DNA from: Microcebus murinus
Taxonomy: Eukaryota; Chordata; Mammalia; Primates; Cheirogaleidae
Direction of reading: 5' to 3'
Length of the DNA stretch: 64,000 bases
NCBI RefSeq assembly: GCF_040939455.1
Contig: NC_134117.1
Span: 63,634,501 to 63,698,500, forward strand
Made by a program: the position numbers and the translations under genes. Positions 11,586-23,390 of the stretch are shown here, one piece after another. The notes beneath the pieces were generated by a model that saw only the letters and a list, made by a program, of their open reading frames with translations, had not been told where the DNA came from and made no database searches. Numbering within the stretch: the stretch's first letter is position 1; each line of letters starts with the position of its first letter.

Positions 11586-13129
11586 GAGCTTTCAGCTGCA
11601 AACTGCAGAAAGTATAACTCCTGACAATGCCTTCAACTAGAGCACAGCAGACGCAGAGTAACTCCAGGGCTGGTTAGTTCAGTGATTCAAGGCCAGTATC
11701 TGAGATCTAGGTTTTCTTCCCAGCTGTCTATCCTGCCATCCCCAGTATCTCAGTTTTGTTCTCATCTTTTCCCTTCATGCACACATGTTGCCAATGCAGG
11801 ACCGTGCATTACTTATAGGCATAATAAACTCCACTGGAAGGGGAATGAACATATCTTTTCTGTTGTATCCTTCGTAAGACTGATATAAGACTGAAAAACT
11901 CTTTCCTGCAACTCCCCAGCCCTAGGATCTCCCTGACATGGCATTGATCAGGCGTGGATCACATGTCACCCCAGTCACCGGCAAGAGTTGTGGCATCGCT
12001 CTGATTGGTTAAAGCAGGGTGAGGCCATCTGATTGGTCAGACTAATCAGGATTTCCCTCTGACCTGGAAGTGGTCTCTTCCCTGAAGGTTGGATACTTGA
12101 GCAAAATTTTGTTCAGGATTGAATAGACTTGTGTAACAACACAAAATATTATATCTGCTGAAGCCTTAATTTATTTAGCTTATAAAACGGGGCGAATGCC
12201 AATTCTATCTATGTCATAGTGTTTTTTTTGTTTTTTTTTTGAGGATAAATGAAATAAGTCTAGCATGTGTACTTATCAGCAAACCCGTGACTCTCAAATG
12301 AACAGCGGCACTTTCACAATGAGTCCAAATCTCCTTAGCCAGTTATGTTTCAGTACAACCCTCGTCTCTCCTTCCTGTGCTTTTCCAAGGCTCATCCATG
12401 GCTTACACAGCTCATCCTTTAGTCCTTGCCATGGCTCTTGCCTTGCCAGTCATACGGATCTCCATTCCAATCCATGTGACAGTAAAAGGCACACACTAGA
12501 TAACTTCTAATCCTTTTCTTTCCTTAACAAGTCTGCCAGGAACCATTAATAATGTTGAACAAAAGGCAGTATCAAGTATATACACCACCAAGATGTAATT
12601 TATGCAGATGATTCTACAAGAGGCAACTTCATTCTGTGTTGTGCAGGAGAACTCAAAGGGCTTATTGTTCAGTATGCAGGCTTTCTTACCAAACACTCTT
12701 CTCCTCCCTTGTTCTGGACACTCTAGGGTGAGTTTTTATGCAAATGTGATCCACCAAGAAGGATTGATTTGTCCTCAGGCCTCGGTCAGCGCCCATTTTC
12801 TTACACCCTGGGATTTGTTTTCTAGGTGCCTCCAGCCCTGTGGTTGAGGTTCCTTGCCAGTTCAGTTCTCACACATGAATACTTTCTCTTTATTCTCGGT
12901 TTGCTTTCCCTTTGCATTTATCTGCTTCCATCAATGCAAAATACTGAAAGGTTCAAATTGATTTTCCTTCTCGAAAAATAAAAGGTCTGTTTTTCAAACT
13001 TTGGTATTTCCTAAGGAAATATCTCTGATCAATATGTGTAAGAATTAACTCTTCCCCTCCTGCCCCCCTTATTATTGTCAGTAACTCAAAGCAACCTGTT
13101 TACCCACTTGGATTCTTCCCAGCAGAAAA
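11586..13129. other. No recognised gene; paired CCAAT-type words near 12000
   Basis: No gene recognised. CTGATTGG occurs at 12001 and 12029, 28 bp apart; inverted CCAAT boxes look like this, but such pairs also occur in old repeats. A T-rich run lies near 12222-12240. The rest is unassigned. Confidence 0.4.
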
Positions 13130-13340
13130 TGTTAACAATTGTAATTATCACCATTATGCAGTATGTTCAATCGTACAATCAATATAATTGCCAAATGGAA
13201 ATTATACAATAAATATAATTGCTGCTTTACTCCTGTGCAGTATTTCAGTGGCACTTCACATTTATTTTGTCCTTTAATTAGTAACAGGTGTAATTATAGC
13301 ACTGTGCTTAGAGCCAAACTGTGTAGTTCATGGGAGTGGG
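13130..13340. other. AT-rich block with repeated ATAATTG words
   Basis: ATAATTG or close variants occur several times (AATATAATTGCC, AAATATAATTGCTG, TGTAATTATC, TGTAATTATAG), with CCTTTAATTAG between them. It does not resemble a transposon. It is a candidate conserved non-coding element, but conservation is not testable here. Confidence 0.3.
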
Positions 13341-13557
13341 CACAGGGTACAGCTATTGAGAGGGGCCTGGTGTGACTCATTCCTTACTGGCATTGTCTAA
13401 GGACACCACAGAGCCCACCTAGCAACCCCAAATAGAGCTGAACTGTGGACACATTTGGTATATGCCCAAAGATGCCCTGCAGTTCCTGAGACACATGCCT
13501 TTGCCATTCCTCCCTCTTGACTTCCAGAATCCCATCGTACCTGTTCTATCTAGATGA

Positions 13558-13590
13558 GTGTATTCATTCATTCATTCATTCATTTAACAG
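13558..13590 (-). repeat. (ATTC)n tetranucleotide, probable L2 tail
   Basis: Six or so ATTC units followed by ATTTAACAGGTATTTATCAAG, as at the complement of an L2 3' terminus. Confidence 0.7.
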
Positions 13591-13639
13591 GTATTTATCA
13601 AGCTGTGAGTTTTTGCAACATTTAAAGGTCCCATAATGA

Positions 13640-13865
13640 AAAAGAGCCAGCGAAGAAAATTTAGAAAGAGCTGTCATGTGGTTGAGGGAAAACTAGGAAC
13701 ACTCCATCCAAGAGAATCTGTATCAAGAAGAGAAACCTTAATGATGTGATTTGTTGCTGAGAATTAAGATGACAGCAAAGATGTGGTCCCTGGATTTGGC
13801 AATGTGGAGGCTGCTACTGACCTTGTCAGAGCAGTTTTAGTGCAGGTTCTAAGATGCATGTATGA

Positions 13866-13912
<47 letters not shown>

Positions 13913-14480
13913 TGGGGTGATAAAATGTGAGGTGAGGAAATGAAGACAGCGTGCACGGATGATTTTTGCAGAGTGCTATGACAAAAAGGAAGCCCAGCTC
14001 TAGGTGGAGGGCCACATGGTCAAAGAAAGGCTACTGGCTATATTTGTGTGCAGGGAAGAGTGAAGGATGAGAAATGGATGCTGCAGGGTGGGAGGTGATT
14101 GCTTTGGAAACAAAGTCCCTGAGTAGATGAGACATGGAATCCAGAGTGTAAGCGAAGAGCCTGCCGCAGACAGGAGCAGAGGTTCTTCTTTCCTTGCGAA
14201 GGGAGCGAAGGCGAGGGTGTAGGCACAGATTCAGGAAGGTCAGTCCATGTGGTGGTGGGAGGACTGTTGCTGCCTCCCCGTAGTTCGTGATCTAAAGGAG
14301 AGAGACACATCGCACACAGCTCGTTGCATGAGTCAGACAGCAGTCTGAGCAGAAAGGAGTTCTGTGGGAGGGCACTAGTGGGAGAAATCAGCCTCCCAAA
14401 GTTTGACAGAGAAGGTGGCATCTGACTTGGGCCTTGAATAATATATATCATTTTGCTGTTTTTTGACTTAGACATAACAC
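13640..14480. other. Old interspersed repeat, family unassigned, with (GT)n
   Basis: Phrases such as GGATTTGGCAATGTGGAGG and GAGGTGAGGAAATGAAGACAG recur in mammalian genomes as an old interspersed repeat, but I cannot name the family with confidence. A pure (GT)n of about 21 units lies at 13869-13911. An open frame of 145 codons on the minus strand (14038-14475) has low-complexity composition and no known domain; I regard it as chance. Confidence 0.4.
13869..13911. repeat. (GT)n microsatellite
   Basis: About 21 uninterrupted GT units, long enough to be length-polymorphic. Confidence 0.97.
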
Positions 14481-14589
14481 ATGTAAGGGCATTTCCTCCA
14501 GAAGGTCCCTGGCAAAAGACGATGTATCAGGCAAGACCAAGGAAAGACACAGGTTGATCTCTTGCTCTTAGAATGCCTATCTTTCCCCA

Positions 14590-14740
14590 AATACTCCACC
14601 ACCTCTCAGGCCTCAAATGCCTTGTTCTTTTACAACTCTCTCTCTCTTCCTTTGGCTCATTTCTGATTATCTTACAAGGCTAAGTTGTAGAGTCCCTTTT
14701 CCAGTAAGCCTTTCCAACACATCGCTTATCAATCTGAGTT
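14590..14740 (+). mobile_element. L2-like fragment
   Basis: CACCTCTCAGGCCTCAAATG followed by CAGTAAGCCTTTCCAACAC resembles the L2 3' region (feature order: ...caggtctcagctcaaatg... gaggccttccctgac). Diverged. Confidence 0.45.
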
Positions 14741-15159
14741 AGATTCCTTCCTGCATGTTGGTGGAGCGAAGATAGTGATTTCTGCTTTTTGGATGTGTTG
14801 GGGTAAGTGTAGGCCTTACCCACGTGGTTGAAAGAGCAGCCCCCATGGTGGTAGCCACTTCAGAGCTCAGGCAACAGGAATCATCTGAGCTCCAGAGGAA
14901 CAAGGAAGGCTGACAGAAGAAGACAGCATTTACAGTCTTGGGAAAAGTCCTTGTTCATGTCTCCACGTATGTGCACAGTATAGTCTAGCTGTGTGTTTTA
15001 CTTTGGTCAAAGGCCATTTTGAAACTAACCATGCAATAAACACACAAGTAAAGTTCACAAACAAGCCTCTCAGTTTCTGGGTCAGAAATCCCACTCAGTT
15101 GCCAGTGTAGGTGGTTTTGGGTGGGTCTCAAGTACTATCAGCGCCGTCTCCACAGCCCC
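14741..15159. other. No recognised feature
   Basis: No gene or confident repeat. Confidence 0.4.
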
Positions 15160-15720
15160 TGGAGGGAGCTTTGTTAATGAGAGCGTGGTCTATGATGGGA
15201 AAGTGCAACAGAACAAATTTTCCTTCCTCGTATCTCTAGATAAGAGTCTTACATTATGGAGAAGGCTTCGGCCCTTCATCTGAATATAGTGCCAGGATGA
15301 TATCGCCACCCCTGCCCTCCCCACAAGAGATGTTCCTGCCCTAGCCCCCAGAACGTGTGGATATGTTATGATCTGCGGCAAGTGGAATGAAGGCTGTGAA
15401 TGTAATTACGTTTGCTAATCAGTTGACACTGAGGTGAGAGATTATGAGATTATCCCAGATTACCTGGATGAGACAAGGATTCTTATAAGTAGAAGAGGGA
15501 GGCAAGACAGTCTATGTCAAAGGGATGCAGCATTAAAAGGACTCACCTGGCCATTTTGGCTTTGGAGACAGAAGGTGGCACAAATCGAGGAATGCGGACT
15601 GGAAAAGGAAAAAAAAAATGGAAACAGCCCTCTGAGCCTCCAGAAGGAGCACAGCTCTGTTGACAGTTTGAGTATAGTTCAGTGACGCCAGCCTGAATCT
15701 GAAGCTCCATATAAAATCCC
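15160..15720 (+). mobile_element. MaLR-type LTR remnant (MLT1-like)
   Basis: The order CCCCAGAACGTGTGGATATG, GAGATTATCCCAGATTACC, GGATTCTTATAAGTAGAAGA, GGACTCACCTGGCCA, TGAGCCTCCAGAAGGAGCAC and CTCTGTTGACAG parallels MLT1-like solitary LTRs of the MaLR group. There is no gag or pol sequence next to it, so it would be a solo LTR. The family name is from memory of the consensus and should be confirmed; open frames here are incidental. Confidence 0.5.
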
Positions 15721-16044
15721 GCACAGTAGCGAACTTTAGAGGGATGATAAGATGAAAACAGGCCAGGAGTCACCAACAAAATGGTGTGCCTTGTAACAGT
15801 GTCCTTTGAGTAAGGGGAGACTGCATATGCAGCAGTTTTAAAACAAAATCCCTTAGAAATCCAGTTTCCTCAGCTTGACGTTTGGGGTAGTAACACATTC
15901 ATACATTATGGGGCAGATGTAAATAAGATTATGTGCTTTAAATGGTTTTGTAAGCATAAACAGATTTTCTCCTAAAATCTCTATGTTCTAACATCCTTAT
16001 AGAATATTACAAAGTTTACTGGCCTGAGAGATGGAAGAAGGGAT

Positions 16045-16225
16045 GGGTTCAGGTTTTAGTATCATGCCCTGTGACTTTAAAAAATACAATTAATCTTTCT
16101 GAAGACACAGTTTTCTCATCACTAAAATATGGATTAAAAGGTCTATTCTTTTATGCTAAAAGGTAATAATAAATGTACTTTATATACCATACAAACACTC
16201 TTTAAGTGCAAAAGATTGTTATTAA
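16045..16225 (+). mobile_element. MIR SINE, diverged
   Basis: CTGTGACTTTAAAAA, AATCTTTCTGAAGACACAG, TTTTCTCATCACTAAAATATGG and the ACTTTATATACCATAC tail follow the MIR order. Confidence 0.6.
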
Positions 16226-16784
16226 CAATAGATGTCACTGTACCTAGGCCTCATTTTTGGTCAATAAGACCACATCTACAATTCAAGCACTTTCTGACCA
16301 CATGAAATCAAATGTTACTCTTCTCTACATGAGCTACAGTGAGTGGGGGATAAGGAAGGTGGTGAATGAATGATAGGTGCAGAATTGTCCAAGTAATCAG
16401 AGGGCCCCTTCTCCAGTCACTGTGTCCAGGAGATGTGCTCTCTCTGGACAGAGTTGCTCAGATTTTAAGTCGATGCTTAGTAGAAAGGCCCCTGGGAATC
16501 ACTCTTCCATGTTTAGATTGATTCATGGGAAGGTCATAGCACCCCAGATCAGTTCTGTTGCTCAGGGTTCCAAACACAATTTTCTGAAATGTCCAGTGAG
16601 TAGAAGTAGGGGTCAAAGTTTCATGGAAGTCCAAAAAGGCAGTGTGCATCTTAAGCATTTAAGAAAATCCTGTCCAGCATGAAATGGTATCATGAGTCTG
16701 AGAGTCAGGGTCATTGTCTCTGACAGCAATCAAGACGAGAACACCCAACTGGCCCTCCTGGAAAATTCTGGGAGGCAGAAGCTT
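16226..16784. other. No recognised feature
   Basis: Two overlapping open frames of 66 and 101 codons on opposite strands (16377-16682) have no recognisable domain. No repeat assigned. Confidence 0.4.
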
Positions 16785-16862
16785 TATTGATTGTTCTACC
16801 TTTGGGACCAGACGCCTGATCCAGTGCCATCACAAAGGGACTGCTCAGTGAATGAATGAATG
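16785..16862 (+). mobile_element. L2 3' terminus
   Basis: CACAAAGGGACTGCTCAGTG followed by AATGAATGAATG matches the end of L2 in sense orientation. Confidence 0.5.
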
Positions 16863-18240
16863 TATTATTTCTATTGTATTAATATTAAAGATAACGGCCC
16901 TTTTGGACAATGAGTCTTCTTTGTTCAAAGAGGCATTAATTATCAAGGAACTTGAGGTGTCTACAGGGTCAGCTTAGTTCTCTGCGCTTCCATTTTTCTA
17001 TGATGTGAAGGCTCTGGGGCGCTTACTGTGTGGACTAGGTGTTAGGCACACAACTCTCCCACACAAACCCAAAAATAGTTCTCCAAAGAAGGAAAACCGT
17101 AAAATTTGGTAATATGTGTCAAGTGATTAGAATAGCAAACAGAACATAGTAAAATGCATTTGCTGCTTTTATTATACTGAGTTATCTGGCATGAATTTAC
17201 TTATATTCTGATTATTTCACCTTAAATCTGTGCTCTGGGTATTGATCCATTTTTGTTCCCCCTAAAGGTAATGTTATGCCTACATTCAGAAGGAAGATAT
17301 ATTATCCCAGGTAAACAACACTGGATACTAAAAGGGTACATAAAAGACCATGTGATAGTAATCTAAGGTGATACTAGGAGAAGTAAGCCCATCCCAGAAC
17401 TTAAGAAATTCCTGATAAACTTGAGAAGCACAAAAACATCTTAAGGCCTTTAAGCTCTTTAGGATTTCCCTTTTAGAAAAATTTGCGTCTTATTCTTTAT
17501 TCACCAACTATGTAATTATTATAAACCAAACATAAGCAATACTAAACTATTCATTGTTATAGCTGCTTTGTTTAAATTGCTCTTGACCTCTTACCTTATT
17601 ATTCAAAATATTACAGTGACATAGTCTGATCAAAAGAGAACATTTAATTACAAATGTGTAAAGCATCTAAAGTTGGGAATCATGGAACTTTTGTACACAA
17701 TCGCTGATGTTACCATATGAAAACAAAAACTCACGTGGTTATTCCATTAAAAGTCCCTGTTTCTGATCCTTTAACTGTCACTTCATATTCGCCGAAAATA
17801 TGAGAAAGGAAGTACTGAAAACATCACTTGAGAAAGCACACAGCCTGTCTGGCTACTTTCATGGTTTTTCCGGTGCAATATGGAAGAAAATAATAAATAA
17901 ACACTACTTTCTTAGGTGGAAGATCAAACAATGGAAAGATTTTTATCTTTGTAACAGTGCTTGGGAGAGTGAAACGAAATAAAATATGGCTTAGAAAAAG
18001 AGAGTAACAGTTGTAGTTCTTGGCTGTCTTATTTGTAGGAGAGTAGAGAAATTCTTGATTGATAGGTAACAGCACTACACGGTGCTGGCTGTTTGAGTGG
18101 ATGTGTTTCCAGTATACGGTTTGTTAAAATAAGAAAAGGAGATTTAAAAATCCCAACTTCTTATACAATGGGAACATATCAACCGGTATTAATTGAGGGA
18201 AAGGCTGTATTTCTATCTGAGATTTAGGAAAAAAAGTATT
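16863..18240. other. No recognised feature
   Basis: AT-rich, stop-dense DNA without a recognised gene or transposon. Confidence 0.45.
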
Positions 18241-18277
18241 GGTTCATTCATTCATTCATTCACTCGTTCATTCATTT
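18241..18277. repeat. (TTCA)n tetranucleotide repeat
   Basis: Eight or so TTCA/TTCG units, one with a substitution. It may mark the end of an eroded L2. Confidence 0.85.
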
Positions 18278-18389
18278 GCCACCTCTTCAAGCTTGAATTC
18301 ACAGAACATTAGTTGGGTGTAACACTATGGTTCTAACAGTAATGTACTGAAAATAAGGAAGGGTAACTAACAATATATGCTATTAATAA

Positions 18390-18495
18390 TTTTTAACTAA
18401 TTCATTAGTTAATTCAATGTTTCCTTATATGGAAACATTGTATGGTATATACCTAGTATGGTATATATGGTATATACCTAGTATGGTATATAATG
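18390..18495. repeat. Palindrome cluster and 27-bp tandem repeat
   Basis: Three symmetrical structures follow one another: TTAACTAAT-TC-ATTAGTTAA, then TGTTTCC-TTATAT-GGAAACA, then a near-duplicate of about 27 bp containing the palindrome GGTATATACC and TATGGTATATACCTAG, present twice at about 18440-18492. All sit in very AT-rich DNA and could form hairpins. Confidence 0.75.
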
Positions 18496-18499
18496 CCAA

Positions 18500-18999
18500 G
18501 CTTCTCAAAACTAAACCAAAAATATGAAGCAAATTTGGAGGGCTTCCTAGAAACTTCTCTCCCTGGACCCTATTTCTGATTTGTTAGCTTAGCTTAGTTT
18601 GTCATGATCAAACATGTTCTGTGAGCTGATGCACTGAATATCATTCATGATCTAAATACTGGATAGGTTGGGAAACTCTTTCATGTGAAAATTTAAGTAA
18701 ATAGATAAACTAATCTATCTGTAATACACCAATTTGTTCATGCAGATGTGTATTTGAGACCCTTAAAGTCATCCTCTTAAATAGAAATAGTTTTAGGCAG
18801 TTTATGTAAAACCTTGATTTTTCTCATTTATTTGCACTTGCATTAACTTGTTTGTGATAAAGCAACAAAGAGAATGATTTGTTACTTGGCAGGTAATACC
18901 TGTCATTCAATATTAGGACCACTGCATATAAAAGTGGACTTAGGTGGGGGTTAAGGAACCAATCTACACCTGCTTCCTATAACATTAAAACTTTTTCTG
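18500..18999. other. No recognised feature
   Basis: Unassigned DNA up to the Alu. Positions 18987-18999 form the left copy of the Alu's likely target duplication. Confidence 0.4.
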
Positions 19000-19296
19000 G
19001 GCTGGGCACAGTGGCTCATGCCTGTAATTCCAGCACTTTGAGAGGCCAAGGTGGGAGGATCTCTTTAGGCCAGGGGTTTGAGACAAGCATGAGCAATATA
19101 GTAAGACTGTCTCCACAAAAAAATTAAAAAAAAAATTAGCTGAGCCTGGTGGTGGCCCATGCCTGTAGTCCCATCTACTGGGAGGCTAAGGAAGGAGGAT
19201 CGCTTGAACCAGGGAGTTTGAGGTTGCAGTTAGCTATGATGACACCCCTGCACTCTAGTCCGGGCAACAGAATGAGACAATTTATGGAAAAAAAAA
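19000..19296 (+). mobile_element. Alu SINE (older, J-like)
   Basis: Dimeric Alu: left arm GGCTGGGCACAGTGGCTCATG, A-rich linker near 19119-19137, right arm from GCTGAGCCTGG, and a final A tail. It lacks the AATTGGCCAAC linker insert found in the three younger Alus of this window and is well diverged. Flanks AAAACTTTTTCTG (18987-18999) and AAAAGTTTTTCTG (19293-19305) agree at 12 of 13 bases and are the probable target duplication. Confidence 0.95.
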
Positions 19297-19375
19297 GTTT
19301 TTCTGCATTGATCTAGTTCCCACATTACACTTTTTCTTTCAAAAAGTTTAAAGTTCCATGCCCAGTATTTTTTAA

Positions 19376-21072
19376 TTTTTTTTTTATTTCACATATTATA
19401 GGGGTACAAATGTTTAGGTTATGTATATTGCCTTTGCCCAACCCGAGTCAGAGCTTCAAGCATGTCCATCACCCAGACAGTATGTACCACACCCATTAAG
19501 TGTGAATAATCCCACCTCCTCCTCCCCCCTCCCATCTGCCCAACACCTGGTGAATGTTATACTCTATGTGCACTTAAGTGTTCATCAGTTAATACCAATT
19601 TGATGGTGAGTACATGTGGCGCTTACTTTTCCCATTCTTGTGATATTTCACTTAGTAGAATGGGCTCCAGCTCCATCCAGGATAATACAAGAGGTGCTAG
19701 ATCACCATTGTTTTTTGTGGCTGAGTAGAACTCCATGATATACATATAACACATTTTATTAATCCACTCATGTATTGATAGGCACTTGGGTTGTTTCCAC
19801 ATCTTTGCAATTGTGAATTGTGCATTCTAGTGCAGATGTCTTTTTTATAGAATGTCTTTTATTCCTTTGGGTAGATGCCCAGTAATGGGATTGCTGGATC
19901 AAATGATAGTTCTACTTGTAGCTCTTTGAGGTATCTCCATAATACTTACCACAGAGGTTGTACTGGTTTGCAGTCCCCTATGAGATGATTCTTGTGAGAG
20001 GTGAAAGGTCTTCTACATGTGGCTATCTCGTTTTCCTAGCACCATTTATTTGAAAAAAAAATTATTTTACTCAGCGTATGTTTTTGTCTGCTTTGTCAAA
20101 GATTAGATGGCTATATGAGGATGGTTTTATATCTGGGTTTTCAGCTCTGTTCCATTGGTCTATGTCTCTGTTCTTGTGCCAGTACCATGCTATTTTAGTT
20201 ACTATAGCCTTGTAGTAGAGCTTTAAGTCTGGTAGGTTGATGTCTTCTAGTTTGTTCTTTTTGCTTAGCATTGCTTTTGCTATATGGGGTCTTCTCTGGT
20301 TCTATATGGAACATAGAATTATTTTTTCTAGATCTGTGAAAAATGATGTTGCTATTTTAATAGGCATTGCATTGAATCTGTAGATCACTTTGGATAGTAT
20401 AGACATTTTAACAATGTTGATTCTGCCAACCCATGCATGGTATAGTTTTCCATTTGTTTACATCCTCAGCTATTTTCTTCCTCAGTGTTCCATAGTTCTC
20501 CCTGTAGAGGTCTTTTGCCTCCCTAGTTAAATATATTCCTAGATATTTTATTTTCTTTCTTGCTATTGTGAAGGATATTGGGTCTTTGATTTGGTTTTCA
20601 GTTTGACTGTTGTTGGCATATAGGAATGCTACTGATTTCTGTATATTGATTTTGTAACCTGAGACTTTGCTGAATTATTTTATCAATTCCAGTAGTCTCA
20701 TGGCAGAATCTTTGGGATTTTCTAGATATAAGATTATATCGTCAGCAAAGAGAAATAGTTTAACCTCTTCTGCCCCCATTTGGATGCCCTTGATTTGCTT
20801 TTCTTGTCTGATTGCTCTGGCTAGGCCCCCCAGCACTGTGTTGAACAGAAGCGGTGATAAGTGGGCAACCTTGTCTGGTTCCAGGTCTAAATGGGAATGC
20901 TTTCAATTTTTCCCCATTCAGTATGATGTTAGTTGTGTGTCATATATGGCTTGTATCATTTTTAGTTAAGTCCTGTCTATGCCTATTTTGTTAAGGGTTC
21001 TTAACATAAAAGGGTGTTGAATTTTGCCAAATGCTTTTTCTGCATCTATTGAGAGGATCATATGGTTACTGA
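19376..21072 (-). mobile_element. 5'-truncated L1, ~1.7 kb, antisense
   Basis: Poly(T), then the complement of an L1 3'UTR (TATTATAGGGGTACAAATG, a C-rich tract, GTGAGTACATGTGGCG), then the C-terminal half of ORF2. A minus-strand frame at 20071-20271 encodes [17 protein letters not shown], a well-known ORF2 segment. It stops at about 21072, in the reverse-transcriptase-proximal region, where a TG microsatellite begins. Frames are broken, so no active protein is possible. The 3'UTR type is shared with the L1 tails at 5447, 27392 and 37909, which suggests one host L1 lineage. I found no convincing target duplication. Confidence 0.95.
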
Positions 21073-21104
21073 ATGTGTGTGTGTGTATGTGTGTGTGTGT
21101 GTGT
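21073..21104. repeat. (TG)n microsatellite at the L1 truncation point
   Basis: TG run with one TA interruption, directly abutting the end of the L1. Confidence 0.9.
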
Positions 21105-21249
21105 TTTGCCAGGAAGTAGGGAAAAAGGGGCATACCCCTATTACAGTACTTATGACATCATTGTATGCATCACACTTAGTTTCCTTATTGGCAAAATATA
21201 CATAAATATACTCACAGTTGTCATGAGGGTAAAATTAACTTGTTTTGGG

Positions 21250-21508
21250 TTGCTTGAGTCCAGGAGTTCGAAACCAGCCTGGATAATTGGTGAGAGCCCA
21301 TCTCTACAAAAAAATTAAAAAAAAAAATTAGCTGGGTGTGGTGGTGTAGGTCTATAATCCTAGCTACTCAGAAGGCTGAGCCAGGGGGATTGCTTGAGTC
21401 TAGGAGTTTGGGATTGCTGTGAGCTGTGATCATCATGCCACTATACTCCAGTCTTGGCAATAGAGTGAGACCCTGTCTCGCCAAGGGGGGAAAAAAAAGA
21501 AAAAAAAG
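21250..21508 (+). mobile_element. 5'-truncated Alu (older type)
   Basis: It starts inside the left arm at TTGCTTGAGTCCAGGAG, then GAAACCAGCCTGG, an A-rich linker, a complete right arm (AGCTGGGTGTGGTGG to GAGTGAGACCCTGTCTC) and an A-rich tail with G interruptions. It lacks the strepsirrhine-type linker insert. Confidence 0.95.
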
Positions 21509-21517
21509 TCACTCTCT

Positions 21518-21605
21518 TTTAACAAATTTCTATTGAGCAACTCCTTAATGGTTAGGCACTATTCTAGATATTATAAAGTCAATAGTGAACAAAACAGAAT
21601 ATTGC
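21518..21605 (-). mobile_element. L2 3'-end fragment
   Basis: TTTCTATTGAGCAACTCCTT, GGTTAGGCACTATTCTAGAT and AGTGAACAAAACAGAA follow the complement of the L2 3' end. Confidence 0.65.
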
Positions 21606-22034
21606 ATAAATGGCAATGTGCATCATTAGCAATATGCTATAATAATATTATTCATCTTCAATTAGTGCAATTGGTGCTGTAGTGGTGGTGTTTGGTAGCA
21701 GAAGCAGCAGCAGTTCAGAAATACTTACTGACTTTTATACCAGACTGGATATTTCCTGACAGACTGATGCTAACTTCTAAGAACCAGTGCCTACCCAAGA
21801 CATAATACTGCAAAGAGATTCACATGCTTGTTGAATGGACGCATTAGCTATGCTTGTTTAAAAGTAATTTAGTAAGTAACACATTGAAGAAAGACAAGCA
21901 GAAAGAGGACTAGGATGATGACTCAGTGATGGAATTATTCAACCTTCTGCTTATTTCTCACAAGGAACGAAGGGGTAGGGAAGTAGGAGGAGAGGCATGG
22001 CATAGATTTCTAACATTATTGAACAAATAAATCA
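21606..22034. other. No recognised feature
   Basis: Includes a short run of GCAGAAGCAGCAGCAG-type triplets near 21700. No gene assigned. Confidence 0.4.
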
Positions 22035-22150
22035 ACTATGTGATCTAACTCTATCTTCACAACAATCCTCTGAGGAAATAAGAGAGAAAGTAAGTGATGT
22101 GCCCAAAGTAACACAGCTAGTATAGTGAGGGGTTTAGGAATGGAATGAAA
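22035..22150 (-). mobile_element. MIR SINE
   Basis: CTTCACAACAATCCTCTGAG, then GTGATGTGCCCAAAGTAACA and CACAGCTAGT are the complement of MIR. Confidence 0.75.
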
Positions 22151-23009
22151 CATACTGGGCCTTTCTCTTTTCCTTATTCTCTGACATACAGCTGAGAACA
22201 CCTTTTGGGGTGAACTTAAGAGTTCAGAGTTGCAAGTTTCAGAGAGGAGGCTTGCAATGTCCATGTCCTATTGCCACTGAAGGACAAAAAGTGATATCAC
22301 CTTCATACTCAAGTAAGCAAGTTCAATTTTAATTAAACATAAAAAGACAGCTGAATTGAAGGTCTGTAGTTTGGGGTAGACAGAATGAACTTGGTAATGT
22401 CTAGGGATAATTGCAGTTGGAATCACTGGAGCTAGAGTTGCATCCAGAAAGAACTAGAATCCATGGCTACAGGGAGGAAGTTTAACAAATATGATTTTGA
22501 TAGCACGTTAGCCAAACTTTCTACACTGCTTTTGAATGATTCTGATGTCTTCTGAGGGGTTTCATAGTAAGTTATCTGAAATCATTTCTGTTGCCAACTG
22601 CCCATTCTCCCTCATGGTGTTTTAATTAACTCTCTAGGTCTTCCAGATCTTGACTTAAAAGGAAGAATCTTAGTGAAGTCTACTAAAAGACACCAACTAA
22701 CTTCTTAAAGAATAATGACCATTTTGATGGGAGGCCTTTGAGTAGTGGTTATTAAGCGGGCAGACGTTCAATTAGGACTGAAAAAAAATTGTCTTTTTCA
22801 GTAAGAAACTGGTAAAGGGGATGCCTTTGAAGAAAGAGTAATAATACACGTAGGGAAGGAACATCATAAAAGTAGTGACTCAGGATATCTTTACAAGGTA
22901 ACTATTATGAAAGGAAAATAATAGAACACCTTTGGGTAGGTTTCTCTATAAATTTTACTATCTTTCCTTTAAGATACAAAGGGTATTTCACCTCACATAC
23001 AGTGGATAT
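22151..23009. other. No recognised feature
   Basis: Unassigned, AT-rich; no gene or transposon seen. Confidence 0.45.
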
Positions 23010-23135
23010 TATTTCATATATTCATTCATTCAACGTCTATTATATAAGATGTTATATTCCATTCTGCTAAGGATTAGAGCAGGGAGATATAGGTCATGCT
23101 CCATAGGGACATAAAATTTAGAGAGGAAGATAATT
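23010..23135 (-). mobile_element. L2 3'-end fragment
   Basis: ATTCATTCATTCAACGTCTA, TTCTGCTAAGGATTAGAG and GGTCATGCTCCATAGGG follow the complement of the L2 tail. Confidence 0.6.
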
Positions 23136-23184
23136 GACATATACTCATCAATATAGCAGTAATAAAAGGAAAAGAAAAGCAAAG

Positions 23185-23390
23185 AAACAAATGTTTCTGA
23201 AGACCTACTATGTACCTACCAGGTATGTATAATTGTTTTCATTTTAATGGAAAGAGCAGAAGTTTAGATACGTTGTGCAATAATTTGCTCGAGTTCACAC
23301 AGGTATAGATTCACAGATAAGGCTCAAATTCAATACGGTCTCATTCCAAAGCCAGTGCTATATCCACTAAGCCACCTGACTCGCGTGAGA
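23185..23390 (-). mobile_element. MIR SINE
   Basis: GACCTACTATGTACCTACC, TCGAGTTCACACAGGTA and CCAGTGCTATATCCACTAAG run in the order expected for complement MIR. Confidence 0.7.

Noticed and set aside
12001..12045. Paired CTGATTGG words as a promoter
   Set aside because: No initiator, CpG richness or transcript-like sequence follows; similar pairs occur in old repeats.
14038..14475. 145-codon open frame on the minus strand
   Set aside because: Serine/proline-rich composition, no recognisable motif, and it sits in probable old repeat DNA.
19376..21105. Target-site duplication for the 1.7-kb L1
   Set aside because: No matching direct repeat was found at both ends; the TG microsatellite at the right edge obscures the junction.
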